This document shows positions 10,270 to 18,073 of a DNA stretch of 64,000 nucleotides, one piece after another (positions within the stretch are counted from its first letter, which is position 1; the number at the start of each line of letters is the position of its first letter). The position numbers were made by a program, and so were the translations under genes. The stretch lies in assembly GCA_903822595.1 (NCBI GenBank), contig CAIJPS010000057.1, forward strand, positions 1 to 64,000, written 5' to 3'. The notes beneath the pieces are model-generated. The model was given only the letters and a program-made list of their open reading frames with translations. It made no database searches and had not been told where the DNA came from. Source of the stretch: an uncultured Chlorobiaceae bacterium. GTDB lineage: Bacteria > Bacteroidota > Chlorobiia > Chlorobiales > Chlorobiaceae.

Positions 10270-10493
10270 TATAACCCTACGATTAACGGGTAATCAAAAG
10301 ATTCCTGAACAAAAAAAAGCTCTTTTTCTGGTTTCTGACCCGCTTCAAGAAGTATTTTAGCTACATCACGAGCAATCTCAAGCGTTTCACTTATTGTTCT
10401 TCCCTGAGCAACAAGTCCCTGTAACGTATCGGAAGTAGCCAGATAAACCCCCTCCGGCAGTTTTTCGATGTGAATGGTAATAATGGTTTCCAT
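10269..10493 (-). CDS. hicB: HicB-type antitoxin
   Basis: A 74-residue HicB-fold antitoxin. The degenerate RNase-H-like half is recognisable: LPEGVYLATSDTLQGLVAQG, followed by a helix TISETLEIARDVAKILLEAG. A C-terminal ribbon-helix-helix or HTH DNA-binding part, found in many HicB proteins, is absent, so autoregulation may rest on another mechanism. It precedes hicA and overlaps it by one base. A 29-base stretch of this gene (10343-10371) recurs with one mismatch at 12267-12295, after the duplicated mfd tail. Confidence 0.85.
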   Translation of the reverse strand: METIITIHIEKLPEGVYLATSDTLQGLVAQGRTISETLEIARDVAKILLEAGQKPEKELFFVQESFDYPLIVGL

Positions 10494-10507
10494 ATCAGCA
10501 GGATATT

Positions 10508-10659
10508 CAAAATGTTGGTCTATGGTTTACGATACAACATGTTTCACTATTTTCATCAGCGGCGGTCCACCTTCGGTGGACATTTCTGTAGTCAGTTGTT
10601 ACCAGAACATTTTGGCGTGCGGTGGTTCGTCCCTCACCTCCGCTCACCAAAATGTTGGT
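10508..10659. repeat. Cluster of inverted and direct repeats between hicB and an IS110 remnant
   Basis: CAAAATGTTGGT occurs at 10508-10519 and again at 10648-10659; an inverted, slightly longer version (ACCAGAACATTTTGG) lies at 10601-10615. Between them GTCCACC TTC GGTGGAC (10565-10581) makes a perfect 7-bp hairpin. The stretch lies downstream of the IS110-type transposase tail and may be part of that element or of a second mobile end. No gene is seen in 10494-10705. Confidence 0.5.
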
Positions 10660-10705
10660 ACTGCCCTCTCGCTTTCCATGAACAAGTATAGTAATTTTCT
10701 TTATT

Positions 10706-10939
10706 TCAAACTGTTACAGGTATTGGAGAAACGGTTTGACCAAGCTCTCTGGCTAACCTGCGAAGGCTTCTTTTCTTGCCTTCGAGGAACTTGGCTTCAT
10801 AAGCAGCCAGTCCTTCCTCGACAAACTCCGTCCCTTTAACCATGACTCGCCAAAACAATACCGCAAGCTTGCGAGCCAGGGCAATATTGGCAATCAATCC
10901 TCCTCGTCGTGCCGCCAGACGACGGTAAAAGCCGCCCAA
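10706..10939 (-). pseudogene. C-terminal remnant of an IS110-family transposase
   Basis: The reading frame encodes 77 residues beginning GGFYRRLAARRGG and containing ARKLAVLFWRVMVKG, which matches the C-terminal end of IS110-type (DEDD/transposase_20) transposases. The N-terminal DEDD domain and most of the C-terminal domain are missing: homology stops abruptly at about 10939, where a headless Rpn-type nuclease begins on the opposite strand. The apparent TTG start at 10939 is simply the first possible codon after the break. It is a non-functional tail left by a rearrangement. Confidence 0.65.
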
Positions 10940-10940
10940 C

Positions 10941-11561
10941 GCGATAGAGCTTGATTACCTGCAACGGATGCTCTACGGCACATCACGAGTCATCACCGAA
11001 CATCAGAACGAGGGCGAAGCCTATGCAACACTGGTCAAGGTCATCTCCGTCAATATCCTTTTCTTTGATCTTGGCCACGGCACCGACTATATCTATCACG
11101 GTACCACAACCTTCAAGGGTGTCCATGACCACGACAAACTGGCGCTCAATATCCGGCAACAGAAGCAGTTCGGCAAGAGTCCGATAAACCATATCTACCC
11201 TGAATACTACCTGATCAGGATCAACAACTTTAACCGCGTGGCAACAACGTCACTTGACGAATGGATCTACTTTCTCAAGAACGAAGAGATAAAGGATGAG
11301 TTCAAAGCCAAAGGAATTCAGAAAGCAAAACAATCCTTTTCCCTCATGAGTATGCCGGAAGAGGAGCAGTTGGCATACGCCCGTTATCAGGATGACTTGC
11401 GCTATGAGGCCAGTCTGATAGAGTCCAACTATGGACTTGGTCGTATGGAGGGCAAGGAGGAGGGAAAACTTGAAGTTGCCAAGCGACTGGTAGAAACGGA
11501 AATGAGTGCTGAAGAAGCTGCTGCAATTGCTGGAATAGATGCAGAGTTGCTACGCCATTGA
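10941..11561 (+). pseudogene. Rpn-family (PD-(D/E)XK) nuclease/putative transposase, 5'-truncated
   Basis: From the junction at about 10941 the frame reads AIELDYLQRMLYGTSRVITE and continues for about 200 codons with the family blocks LVKVISVNILFFDLG and YPEYYLIRINNF, a charged linker with GRMEGKEEGKLEVA repeats and a C-terminal helix pair ending MSAEEAAAIAGIDAELLRH. Full Rpn proteins (recombination-promoting nuclease, also labelled PD-(D/E)XK family transposase) are about 280-320 residues and carry their catalytic Asp, Glu and Lys in the missing N-terminal third. The first Met (10968) is internal to the family alignment. It therefore looks broken by the event that left the IS110 tail next to it. 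Confidence 0.7.
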
Positions 11562-11684
11562 ACCCATCTTTTCATCTCTTTTGACGACGAACTCACTTGC
11601 CGGAGTCCCCATACTCCTTGCTCTCAATGTGCAGCATGTTGGGCAACAGTTTCCTTAACCTTTTTCCCCGGATTTCGGCAAACC

Positions 11685-11802
11685 TCGAACGTAAAATCCG
11701 CTGAACATCGAACACTTATTCCGGGAAAAGCCGAACAGTAATTCCGCAAAAGATCGAACACTTTTTTGCCCTGACCGGAAAAGGTGTTCGATGTTGCCGG
11801 AA
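11685..11802. repeat. Four 23-bp tandem repeats plus an inverted copy: IS21-type element end
   Basis: Four contiguous 23-bp units start at 11685, 11708, 11731 and 11754, each opening with (T/C)CGAAC and most carrying TTCCG or TCCG about 12 bases in. An inverted copy, GTGTTCGATGTTGCCGGAAT, follows at 11784-11803. Arrays of this kind are characteristic of the termini of IS21-family elements, where they bind the transposase. No istA or istB reading frame is present, so this would be a solo end. The duplicated mfd fragment begins at its edge. The only reading frame across it (minus, 11624-11809) looks non-coding. Confidence 0.55.
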
Positions 11803-12258
11803 TATGCAATCACAGCCACCTCTGAGCACTTTACATTTTATGATATAATTTCAAAGGCCTCATCAGAGCATAAGGTCGACAGCCTGTCCGCAGAACTCCG
11901 TGACCAGTTCGGCCCCCTCCCCGAAGAGGTTGCAAACCTGCTGCAACTGACCAAACTCAAAATCACATACTCCGCTCTCGGCCTCGAAAAAATTGACCTC
12001 CAGCCGCAAAACGCCATCCTCTTTCTGCCCGATCAGGATAACGAACATCTTGCCGACAAGGCGTTCCTGCAATACCTCTTTGTATCGGCGCAGGAGCCCT
12101 GGATGACGGAGTATAAACCTGGATTCAAGATGAATAAAAAGATGAAACCGGTTCTCCACCACCCCGCCGGCAGCGACACAACGCCCGCCGGACTGCTGCA
12201 CCGTTACACCGAACTGCTGCAGAAACCTGAGCTGGCGTCAAAAGCGGAGTTGGCATGA
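11791..12258 (+). pseudogene. Duplicated 3' fragment of mfd
   Basis: Encodes 155 residues that align end to end with the C-terminal TRCF domain of the complete Mfd upstream (residues from [13 protein letters not shown] to the stop), with roughly 79% identity by hand count and no gaps. Shared blocks include [37 protein letters not shown] and [11 protein letters not shown]. It lacks the motor and the UvrB-like part, so it cannot act as Mfd. The apparent ATG at 11791 lies inside the adjoining IS21-like end. Divergence of about one residue in five argues against a recent duplication; import from a related strain or an old duplication are both possible. Confidence 0.85.
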
Positions 12259-12266
12259 TAACCCTC

Positions 12267-12295
12267 CTTCAAGAAGTATTTTAGCTGCATCACGA
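12267..12295 (-). pseudogene. Scrap of hicB after the duplicated mfd tail
   Basis: These 29 bases match 10343-10371, inside hicB, with a single mismatch, in the same orientation and again downstream of an mfd 3' end. The rest of the toxin-antitoxin module is missing here. It shows that the duplicated block once held mfd followed by hicA-hicB. The following bases to 12342 hold nothing recognisable. Confidence 0.7.
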
Positions 12296-12342
12296 AACAA
12301 TTGGATGTTGAATGACATTGGCTTCGATATAAAAAAGAGTTT

Positions 12343-12684
12343 TTGAGCAAAAAAATATTGATTACTTTTCTCTCAGTTAGATTTAGCAAATCAGAAGAGC
12401 GTAGCTTTTGCATGAAATTTTTTGATTCTATGAATATGCAAGCCATCCAAAAGCCAACCCGTGACAAAACATGTTCAATTGCAAAGGCAAAGAGCACCAA
12501 CAAGAATAGTCCCTCTGGTTGCAAAACGTTAAGCCGACCGTTCCGTTCTGACCCACCTGATGCGCCGAGGCAATCGGTGCAGACCGAACTCGACTTACCC
12601 ATTCTCCGAAAAATGTCGGTGAACATTCGACTCTCGGAACCCATTCGGTTTGAGTCTGTTGAGGATAAAAACGGATTCATCTGA
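12343..12684 (+). CDS. Uncertain small gene directly upstream of the 188-aa unknown protein
   Basis: A 113-residue frame with a TTG start whose stop codon directly abuts the ATG of the next gene (TGAATG). The product is basic and Lys/Ser-rich in the first two thirds, then has the segment QTELDLPILRKMSVNIRLSEP. I do not recognise it. The tight junction hints that it is translated with the downstream gene, but the atypical start and low-complexity sequence leave real doubt; a shorter gene starting within it is possible. A 217-residue frame on the opposite strand covers the same region and looks less protein-like. Confidence 0.35.
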   Translation: MSKKILITFLSVRFSKSEERSFCMKFFDSMNMQAIQKPTRDKTCSIAKAKSTNKNSPSGCKTLSRPFRSDPPDAPRQSVQTELDLPILRKMSVNIRLSEPIRFESVEDKNGFI

Positions 12685-13251
12685 ATGCGCGACTTTGCAT
12701 GGTATTCGGAGTTATCATCTTCAAGCGATCTTACGCAAGGAGACCTCTTGGTACAGTGCCCGATTCCGTTTCCAAACGCTTCGATGTACAAGGCAATTCT
12801 TGAAAATGAAGCCACCGTAGAGGAACCTATCGATATCAAGCCGGGAAATTTAGTCATCCTCTCTCAAGCTTGCGACCTTGCCAATGAAAAATTGGACACC
12901 GTGGTGCTCTGTGCATACTGGCCACTGACTGAGATTATGAAAACCAGTGAATACTTCAAAAGCAAGAACGGAAAAGAGAGTCTGCGGCAAGGCAAGGAGC
13001 CAGCATACCATCTCTTGAACCGATACATATCCAGTGAAATTGCGATCGATTATTCAGTAGTGGATTTTCATCGAATATACACCCTTCCAAAAGATTACTT
13101 AAAAGCGTTTACTATCACGCAGCCCCACCGGCTCAGGCTGCTTCCTCCATATCGCGAACATTTATCCCAGGCATTTGCGCGTTACTTTATGCGTGTAGGA
13201 TTGCCTGTTGATATTGACAGAGAGGAAATCAAAAAAATAGCCTTGTCCTGA
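12685..13251 (+). CDS. Conserved protein of unknown function (188 aa)
   Basis: A soluble 188-residue protein with well-formed motif blocks: LTQGDLLVQCPIP near the N terminus, VILSQACDLANEKLDTVVLC in the middle, VVDFHRIYTLP, and a C-terminal RLRLLPPYREHLSQAFARYF followed by MRVGLP. The pattern resembles uncharacterised proteins I associate with mobile or phage-adjacent loci, but I cannot name the family or a reaction. The pairing of Cys and Asp in SQACDL and the conserved Arg/His block near the C terminus could be functional sites (inference). It sits in a segment full of mobile-element scars, which fits acquired DNA. Confidence 0.7.
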   Translation: MRDFAWYSELSSSSDLTQGDLLVQCPIPFPNASMYKAILENEATVEEPIDIKPGNLVILSQACDLANEKLDTVVLCAYWPLTEIMKTSEYFKSKNGKESLRQGKEPAYHLLNRYISSEIAIDYSVVDFHRIYTLPKDYLKAFTITQPHRLRLLPPYREHLSQAFARYFMRVGLPVDIDREEIKKIALS

Positions 13252-13355
13252 ACCCTGTACGAAAAGCAACCAGCGATAGTGGAAAAAATTAGCGCCTGCT
13301 TTTTCGAACGCTGCGTAAATGCTTTTTTAGGAATGATTTTATAGGCTGAGCACAC

Positions 13356-14234
13356 ATGCGCAAATCAATAGTACCACTACAGCTCCTCTTATGCCTTTTG
13401 GGTTGTGGGTCACCGCTGGCAATTGCCTCTCAGCCAAAATCTTGGGCTCCAATACAGTTCTTTAAAGGCCAAATTGATTTGGGGGGCATCCAGTGGATGG
13501 AAAGTCAAGCCGATGAAAGAGGCGTTACCGCAGGTTTGCATAGAATCTCAGCTTTAAGCAAAAATGTTGCATTCCTCCTGGGCGATATCAATGTATCAGG
13601 TGGCACTCTTCGTTCCATACTTCTCAGAACAGGAGACGGTGGCAAGCATTGGGTAGAGGTCATGAATCCTGTCGTAGGCAGCAGCCTGCAACAAGTAACC
13701 TTTGTCGATCGCGGGGAAGGATGGGCTCTGGTGATGTGGACCGTTGAGGGCCCAGGCTTGGTCACTCTGTATCACACGACGGATTATGGCCTGACATGGT
13801 GTCAATGGTCAGAAATACCGAAATGGGCTTGGTATGGTCGCCCCATAACAATGCAATTCACTGATAACCGTCACGGCCAGATCGACATGGTGTATGATAT
13901 GGACTTACCTCCAAACAACCGAATAGCACACTTAACCACTGCAGATGGTGGCCTGACATGGAAAGAAACCAGCAGTTTCGTACCAGGGAATGGAAGTCAA
14001 GAAGCCATTGCAACTGCAATCACAACCTCTTGCGAGGGCTCGACCTCCGACACCAGTACGTCAACCGGTTCTGATAAGAGCCAATGGAAAACAAGCGATG
14101 GAAGTTATGAAACAACTCAAATAACAATCAGTCGACGCTTGATCACCGAAAACAACTGGACGGTAGTCAGTATTATTCCAAAATCCTTGAAATATTCTGT
14201 TGGCCACCTTCAGATCAGCTCTCTGCCAAAGTGA
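13356..14234 (+). CDS. Predicted lipoprotein with BNR/Asp-box repeats
   Basis: A 292-residue exported protein. The N terminus has a hydrophobic stretch ending LLCLLGC, a good lipobox with Cys17, so it is probably lipid-anchored. Three Asp-box (BNR) units are visible: RTGDGGKHW, HTTDYGLTW and TTADGGLTW, the S/T-x-D-x-G-x-x-W signature of sialidase-like and YCF48-like beta-propellers. A serine/threonine-rich stretch follows near residues 225-245. Three propeller blades are few for a closed propeller, so the protein may be shortened or the other blades degenerate. Enzymatic activity cannot be inferred, since Asp boxes are structural. It stands alone between two accessory remnants. Confidence 0.75.
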   Translation: MRKSIVPLQLLLCLLGCGSPLAIASQPKSWAPIQFFKGQIDLGGIQWMESQADERGVTAGLHRISALSKNVAFLLGDINVSGGTLRSILLRTGDGGKHWVEVMNPVVGSSLQQVTFVDRGEGWALVMWTVEGPGLVTLYHTTDYGLTWCQWSEIPKWAWYGRPITMQFTDNRHGQIDMVYDMDLPPNNRIAHLTTADGGLTWKETSSFVPGNGSQEAIATAITTSCEGSTSDTSTSTGSDKSQWKTSDGSYETTQITISRRLITENNWTVVSIIPKSLKYSVGHLQISSLPK

Positions 14235-14317
14235 TCTCTTCTCCGCCAATGCCGTGCCTTGCTGCTATACACACTGCAAAAAAAACGGCAGCATGAGTGC
14301 AAAGCCGCAAGGGCGCG

Positions 14318-14431
14318 GCAACCTCCCATTTTACAACACTTTTACCTGTGGTTGCAAGACTTCAGAGCCGCTTCACTATCAAGAGCTTTTATATTGTGGC
14401 TGATCGTGGTATGTCGCTTTTGCGCGGCTGA
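14318..14431 (+). pseudogene. Short relic of an IS1634/IS4-type DDE transposase
   Basis: One frame reads TTLLPVVARLQSRFTIKSFY (about 14333-14392) and then IVADRGMSLLRG before a stop at 14429. The VADRGM block after a basic LxxRF helix is the hallmark of the second catalytic region of IS1634-like transposases. Nothing else of the element survives between 14235 and 14592, so this is a fossil only. The rest of that gap shows no gene. Confidence 0.45.
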
Positions 14432-14592
14432 CATCACACTTGATCAATGTATAAAAACGAACGTTCTCCCCGGATTTCAGGAAAACCCCGCATGAATCAG
14501 TTCACAAACGCAACTTTTGCAACGGCAAGCATGTTATCAATAACAGGACAACATTTGTCTTGTTATTTTCAGAATCATAACATCAAAGTATT

Positions 14593-15114
14593 ATGCAAAT
14601 CACGATCAATAATCACCAGTATGAGGCAAAACAGGGTGACAGGCTGCTTGAGGTTGCCCGGATCAATCACGAACATATAGGCTACTTCTGCGGCGGAAAC
14701 ACCATCTGTCAGACCTGCTATGTCAAAGTGCTTGAAGGGGCGGAACTTCTCTCTCCGCTGAGTGAAGAGGAGAAGGCCATCCTCTCAGAGAACCTTCTGA
14801 AAGCAGGAACGAGAATGGCCTGCCAGGCATCTGTTGAAAAACCGGGCATCATAAGGGTTATTTCGGCAGTTGAAGAGGTAAGAAACCTGCTCGAAACAAA
14901 TCCGTTGCAGTTAGGTGGCTATGCCGCAACCATGGGATGGGAGGCGCTTGTCAAGGTGCCCGACACGCTGCGTCTGCAAGCGGGAAGGGAGTTTGATCTC
15001 TGGCAACTGCTAACGGACGTTATCGGTGGAATAGGCGATGCGTGGCAGCTCGTTATCAGATCGTTTTCCTCTTGCTGTTCATGCAAAGAGCAAAATGAAA
15101 CAAAGGTGTGTTAA
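14593..15114 (+). CDS. Chlorosome envelope [2Fe-2S] protein (CsmI/J/X-like)
   Basis: A 173-residue protein with an N-terminal adrenodoxin-type ferredoxin domain: ligands Cys33, Cys39, Cys42 (CGGNTICQTC) and Cys77 (GTRMACQ). The part after residue 95, with GGYAATMGWEAL and FDLWQLLTDVIGGIGDAW, resembles the C-terminal region of green-sulfur-bacterial chlorosome envelope proteins CsmI, CsmJ and CsmX. Those proteins sit in the chlorosome envelope and their Fe-S centres are thought to control redox quenching of energy transfer. This one is shorter than those relatives (about 220-245 residues) and ends with a Cys-rich tail (SCCSCK). It directly precedes the alanine dehydrogenase gene. Which paralogue it is cannot be decided by eye. 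Confidence 0.8.
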   Translation: MQITINNHQYEAKQGDRLLEVARINHEHIGYFCGGNTICQTCYVKVLEGAELLSPLSEEEKAILSENLLKAGTRMACQASVEKPGIIRVISAVEEVRNLLETNPLQLGGYAATMGWEALVKVPDTLRLQAGREFDLWQLLTDVIGGIGDAWQLVIRSFSSCCSCKEQNETKVC

Positions 15115-15183
15115 TTGAGGTGGCTTGGGGCGGCCACGAAATTGACTATATTTTGTTTTTGTCTTTCAACCGTTGAACTGCCG

Positions 15184-16404
15184 ATGGGGTACGCTTCTGA
15201 TATTGGGGATGTCGAGTTTGAACTTGGCGCAAAAACCCTTGAACGCTGGCTGATAAAGCCTGAAAAAACAATGGAGATTGTTCTTGGCATTCCGAGAGAG
15301 CGGGCCCAGGATGAACGCCGGGTGGCCATTTCCCCGCCCGGCGTCCAGATTCTTGTTGAGCAGGGAATCAAGGTGATTATCGAGAAATCTGCTGGCAACT
15401 TCTGCAACTTCTCCGATCTCGCATACGGCGAAGCCGGTGCAACCATTACCGAGTCACCTGAAGAGCTCTACCAGCAGTCCAACGTCATCGTAAAGGTCTC
15501 TCCCCCGCAGCTTGAAGAGCTTCCGCTCTTTATGCCTGGCCAACTGCTCATCTCGGCACTCCATCTTGGAACAGTGACTCCCGGTCTGATAAAGACGCTG
15601 ATTGAGAAGAACATTACGGCTCTCGGATTTGAATTTATCGAAACGCGGGATGGAGAGCTGCCAATCGTCAGGACACTGAGCGAAATCGCCGGTTCTCTTG
15701 CCATACAGACCGCGGCCAAATACCTTGAAACCGGATATGGCGGCAGTGGCATCCTCCTTGGAGGTATTGCCGGTGTTCCGCCTGCGTGGGTAACCATTAT
15801 CGGCGCAGGTACCGTCGGGCTTTTTGCCGCCCAGGATGCACTCGGCCTTGGTGCACAGGTCACCGTTATCGACAAGGAGATCAACCGGCTGCGGCGCTTC
15901 GAGGCATTTTTCAACCGCCACCTTGTCACGGCAATCGCCAATGATCATTACATTGCGGAGATTGCGAAGATGTCTGACGTCCTGATCGGCGCCCTGAGCC
16001 CGCGACAAAAAATCATCAAGCCACTCGTCAGCGAACAGGTGGTAAAATCGATGAAACCCGGATCGGTGATTATTGACGTATCGATTGATCAAGGCGCCTG
16101 CTTTGCCACCAGCCGCCATACCTCGCATACCAATCCGATCTATGTGAAGCACGGTGTTACCCATTACTGCGTCCCGAACATCCCTTCAGCCGTTGCAAAA
16201 ACGGCCTCTTTCGCCCTGACCAATACCCTCCTCCCCTTTCTTCTGAAACTGACGGGACATGAGACCATTTCGGATATTCTCTGGAAAAGCCACAGTTTGA
16301 GAAAGGGAACCTACATTTTCAAGGGATACGTCACCAAAAAAATTCTTGCTGATCTGACCGACGTTCCCTTCAGGGAGATTGATATGCTGCTTGCCGCATC
16401 CTGA
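15184..16404 (+). CDS. ald: Alanine dehydrogenase
   Basis: About 406 residues of the alanine dehydrogenase/PNT family. The N-terminal catalytic domain has GIPRERAQDERRVAISP, with the substrate-binding Arg and a downstream Lys in VIVKVSPP; the Rossmann domain has IIGAGTVGLFAAQDALGLGA and the conserved VIDVSIDQGACF block. It catalyses the NAD-dependent interconversion of L-alanine and pyruvate plus ammonium. A TTG at 15115 would give 429 residues and an N terminus directly abutting the ferredoxin-like gene; I chose the first ATG (15184) because the extension is hydrophobic and unlike the family. The segment before MEIVLGIP is still about 35 residues longer than typical Ald. Convergent with crtH. 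Confidence 0.88.
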   Translation: MGYASDIGDVEFELGAKTLERWLIKPEKTMEIVLGIPRERAQDERRVAISPPGVQILVEQGIKVIIEKSAGNFCNFSDLAYGEAGATITESPEELYQQSNVIVKVSPPQLEELPLFMPGQLLISALHLGTVTPGLIKTLIEKNITALGFEFIETRDGELPIVRTLSEIAGSLAIQTAAKYLETGYGGSGILLGGIAGVPPAWVTIIGAGTVGLFAAQDALGLGAQVTVIDKEINRLRRFEAFFNRHLVTAIANDHYIAEIAKMSDVLIGALSPRQKIIKPLVSEQVVKSMKPGSVIIDVSIDQGACFATSRHTSHTNPIYVKHGVTHYCVPNIPSAVAKTASFALTNTLLPFLLKLTGHETISDILWKSHSLRKGTYIFKGYVTKKILADLTDVPFREIDMLLAAS

Positions 16405-16413
16405 AACACCGGA

Positions 16414-17940
16414 CTACAGAAGTTCATCAAGCGGCTTGCCAAATTTTCTTGCAATATAAGAGGCACACGACACCCCGGAATAGGTAACGGCTATGACGCC
16501 CTGCCCTGGGAAGGTACTGTCGCCTGCGGCAAACAGATTTTTTATCGGTGTGGTATTCTGGGGTTTCTGGAGAATATTCTGCCCCGGTTTCAGCAGGGGC
16601 CCGTAGGATCCTTTAAAGCGGTTGAGATAGCGCTCATGGGTCAGCGGCGTGGCAAGCACTTTTAACTCAACAGCCTTTGATAGTCCGGGCAGAATTCTTT
16701 CCGTACGGGAAATGATCCCTGCGGCAACATCTTCCTTGGCTGCAAGGTAGGCACTGCTTCCCCTCTCGTACTGCTGCCACTGCTCGACCTCACCGGTGAC
16801 GAAGGCATGGACAATGTGCTTGCCGGGAGGTGCCAGGGACGGGTCAAGAATGGTTGGAGCGGAAAAATAGATGGTTCCACCAGGCTGATTATAGTTCTTC
16901 CAATCATCAACAAGGATATGGTGTACATAAAATCCTTTGGGAATCAGGGAGGCATCAACGCCAAGGAAAAGCTGAAACCAACTCGGCGCCCTGAGAAATC
17001 TCGTTTCATCCACCCTGTATCGTGAATCGGTGACAAGCCGATTAAAGGTATCCCACACGGTAGCATTGCTGATTACCGCCTTTGCATAGTGCTTCGAGCC
17101 ATCGGCCAGCCTGATGCCACGAGCCTCCCCGTTTTCGACCAGAATCTCTGCAACCTCAGAGCGATAGCAGATTCGTCCACCAAACTTCTCAATACCTTTG
17201 CACAATGCTTCGGGAATGGCACCAGAACCGCCAACCGGGTAGTTGATGCCGCCGAAATGGCGATCAGCAAGGCATATCCCGGCATTGACGAGTGGTGTTG
17301 CAACAGCATCCTGCACAGCCCAGGAGTAGGCCTCAATATCAATAAAGCGGAGCAACTCTTCATCATGGATATACCTCCTGGCGGTTTTACCCATTGAACG
17401 AAAGCTTTTCAGGGCAAGCGCAACAGTCTTGAGTGGATTTGCCACACCAACTGAAAGCAGATGCGTCACATCCTCAAGCGATCCGGCAGGCATGGCACTG
17501 AGAATTTCATAAACTTCATCAAGTTCACGGTAAAAGTGTTGTATCCCTTCGGCTTCATGCGGAAAACGGGCAGCAAGTGCGTCAAAAAAAGCATGACGGT
17601 CATAAAAAGCCGGTATAGAAAAACCGTTGGGCAGGTGATAATGAATCTGAACGGGATCTGCAATTGTGCAAACCTCAACGCCAAGCTTCCTGAAAATTCT
17701 TGTGTGCAAGTTCAGGGTACCACTCGTGCTGTTCTCACCAAAACCGTAAAAAACCGATGCACCGCAGTCAAATCGGTAACCCTCACGCTGGAATGAAGAA
17801 CAGCTTCCCCCGGCATAACGATTTTTTTCAAAAACAAGCGTTGAAATACCCCGCTCCTGAAGCAGTGCCGCAGCAGTAAGCCCTCCAATTCCTGAACCAA
17901 CAACAATGACATCAGCAGAAAATGCGACAGATTCATTCAT
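16414..17940 (-). CDS. crtH: Carotenoid cis-trans isomerase (CrtH/CRTISO type)
   Basis: A 508-residue FAD enzyme of the phytoene-desaturase superfamily. The N-terminal dinucleotide-binding motif is [19 protein letters not shown], then [11 protein letters not shown]; the C-terminal flavin motif is [40 protein letters not shown] and the [11 protein letters not shown] block fit the isomerase branch (CrtH of cyanobacteria and green sulfur bacteria, plant CRTISO) better than CrtI or CrtP desaturases. In green sulfur bacteria CrtP, CrtQ and CrtH together make all-trans lycopene from phytoene on the path to chlorobactene or isorenieratene. The gene stands alone, divergent from an ECF sigma gene. Confidence 0.86.
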   Translation of the reverse strand: MNESVAFSADVIVVGSGIGGLTAAALLQERGISTLVFEKNRYAGGSCSSFQREGYRFDCGASVFYGFGENSTSGTLNLHTRIFRKLGVEVCTIADPVQIHYHLPNGFSIPAFYDRHAFFDALAARFPHEAEGIQHFYRELDEVYEILSAMPAGSLEDVTHLLSVGVANPLKTVALALKSFRSMGKTARRYIHDEELLRFIDIEAYSWAVQDAVATPLVNAGICLADRHFGGINYPVGGSGAIPEALCKGIEKFGGRICYRSEVAEILVENGEARGIRLADGSKHYAKAVISNATVWDTFNRLVTDSRYRVDETRFLRAPSWFQLFLGVDASLIPKGFYVHHILVDDWKNYNQPGGTIYFSAPTILDPSLAPPGKHIVHAFVTGEVEQWQQYERGSSAYLAAKEDVAAGIISRTERILPGLSKAVELKVLATPLTHERYLNRFKGSYGPLLKPGQNILQKPQNTTPIKNLFAAGDSTFPGQGVIAVTYSGVSCASYIARKFGKPLDELL

Positions 17941-18016
17941 GAGAGGTCTACGTTTTGATTTTGTTGGTGAAGTTCAGAAAAGCCTTAAAATATATTGCTT
18001 TAAATTAATTATTTTA

Positions 18017-18031
18017 TGGAAACGTTTTCCT
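18017..18031. promoter_or_regulatory. Palindrome in the crtH-sigma intergenic region
   Basis: TGGAAACGTTTTCCT contains arms GGAAA and TTTCC around a CG centre, like a LacI-family operator half-site pair. It lies in the 133-base gap between divergent crtH and the ECF sigma gene, so it could serve either. No regulator is known for it. Confidence 0.25.
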
Positions 18032-18073
18032 GAATGCAAAACAACGTTATTTGAACCCGGAAGATTTCAGCTC

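Noticed and set aside
11624-11809. 61-codon minus-strand frame across the 23-bp repeats
   Set aside because: The frame is created by the repeats themselves; the tandem periodicity explains it without coding.
12204-12857. 217-codon frame on the minus strand
   Set aside because: It runs antisense to the supported 188-aa gene and through the end of the mfd fragment; the translation is low in recognisable structure and the plus-strand reading explains the sequence better.
15115-15183. N-terminal extension of alanine dehydrogenase from TTG 15115
   Set aside because: The extra 23 residues are hydrophobic, unlike the family, and start directly at the stop of the previous gene without a ribosome site.
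17906-18073. Longer start for the ECF sigma factor
   Set aside because: The open frame runs back over the crtH start, but the added residues are unlike sigma factors and ATG 18074 gives the normal length.
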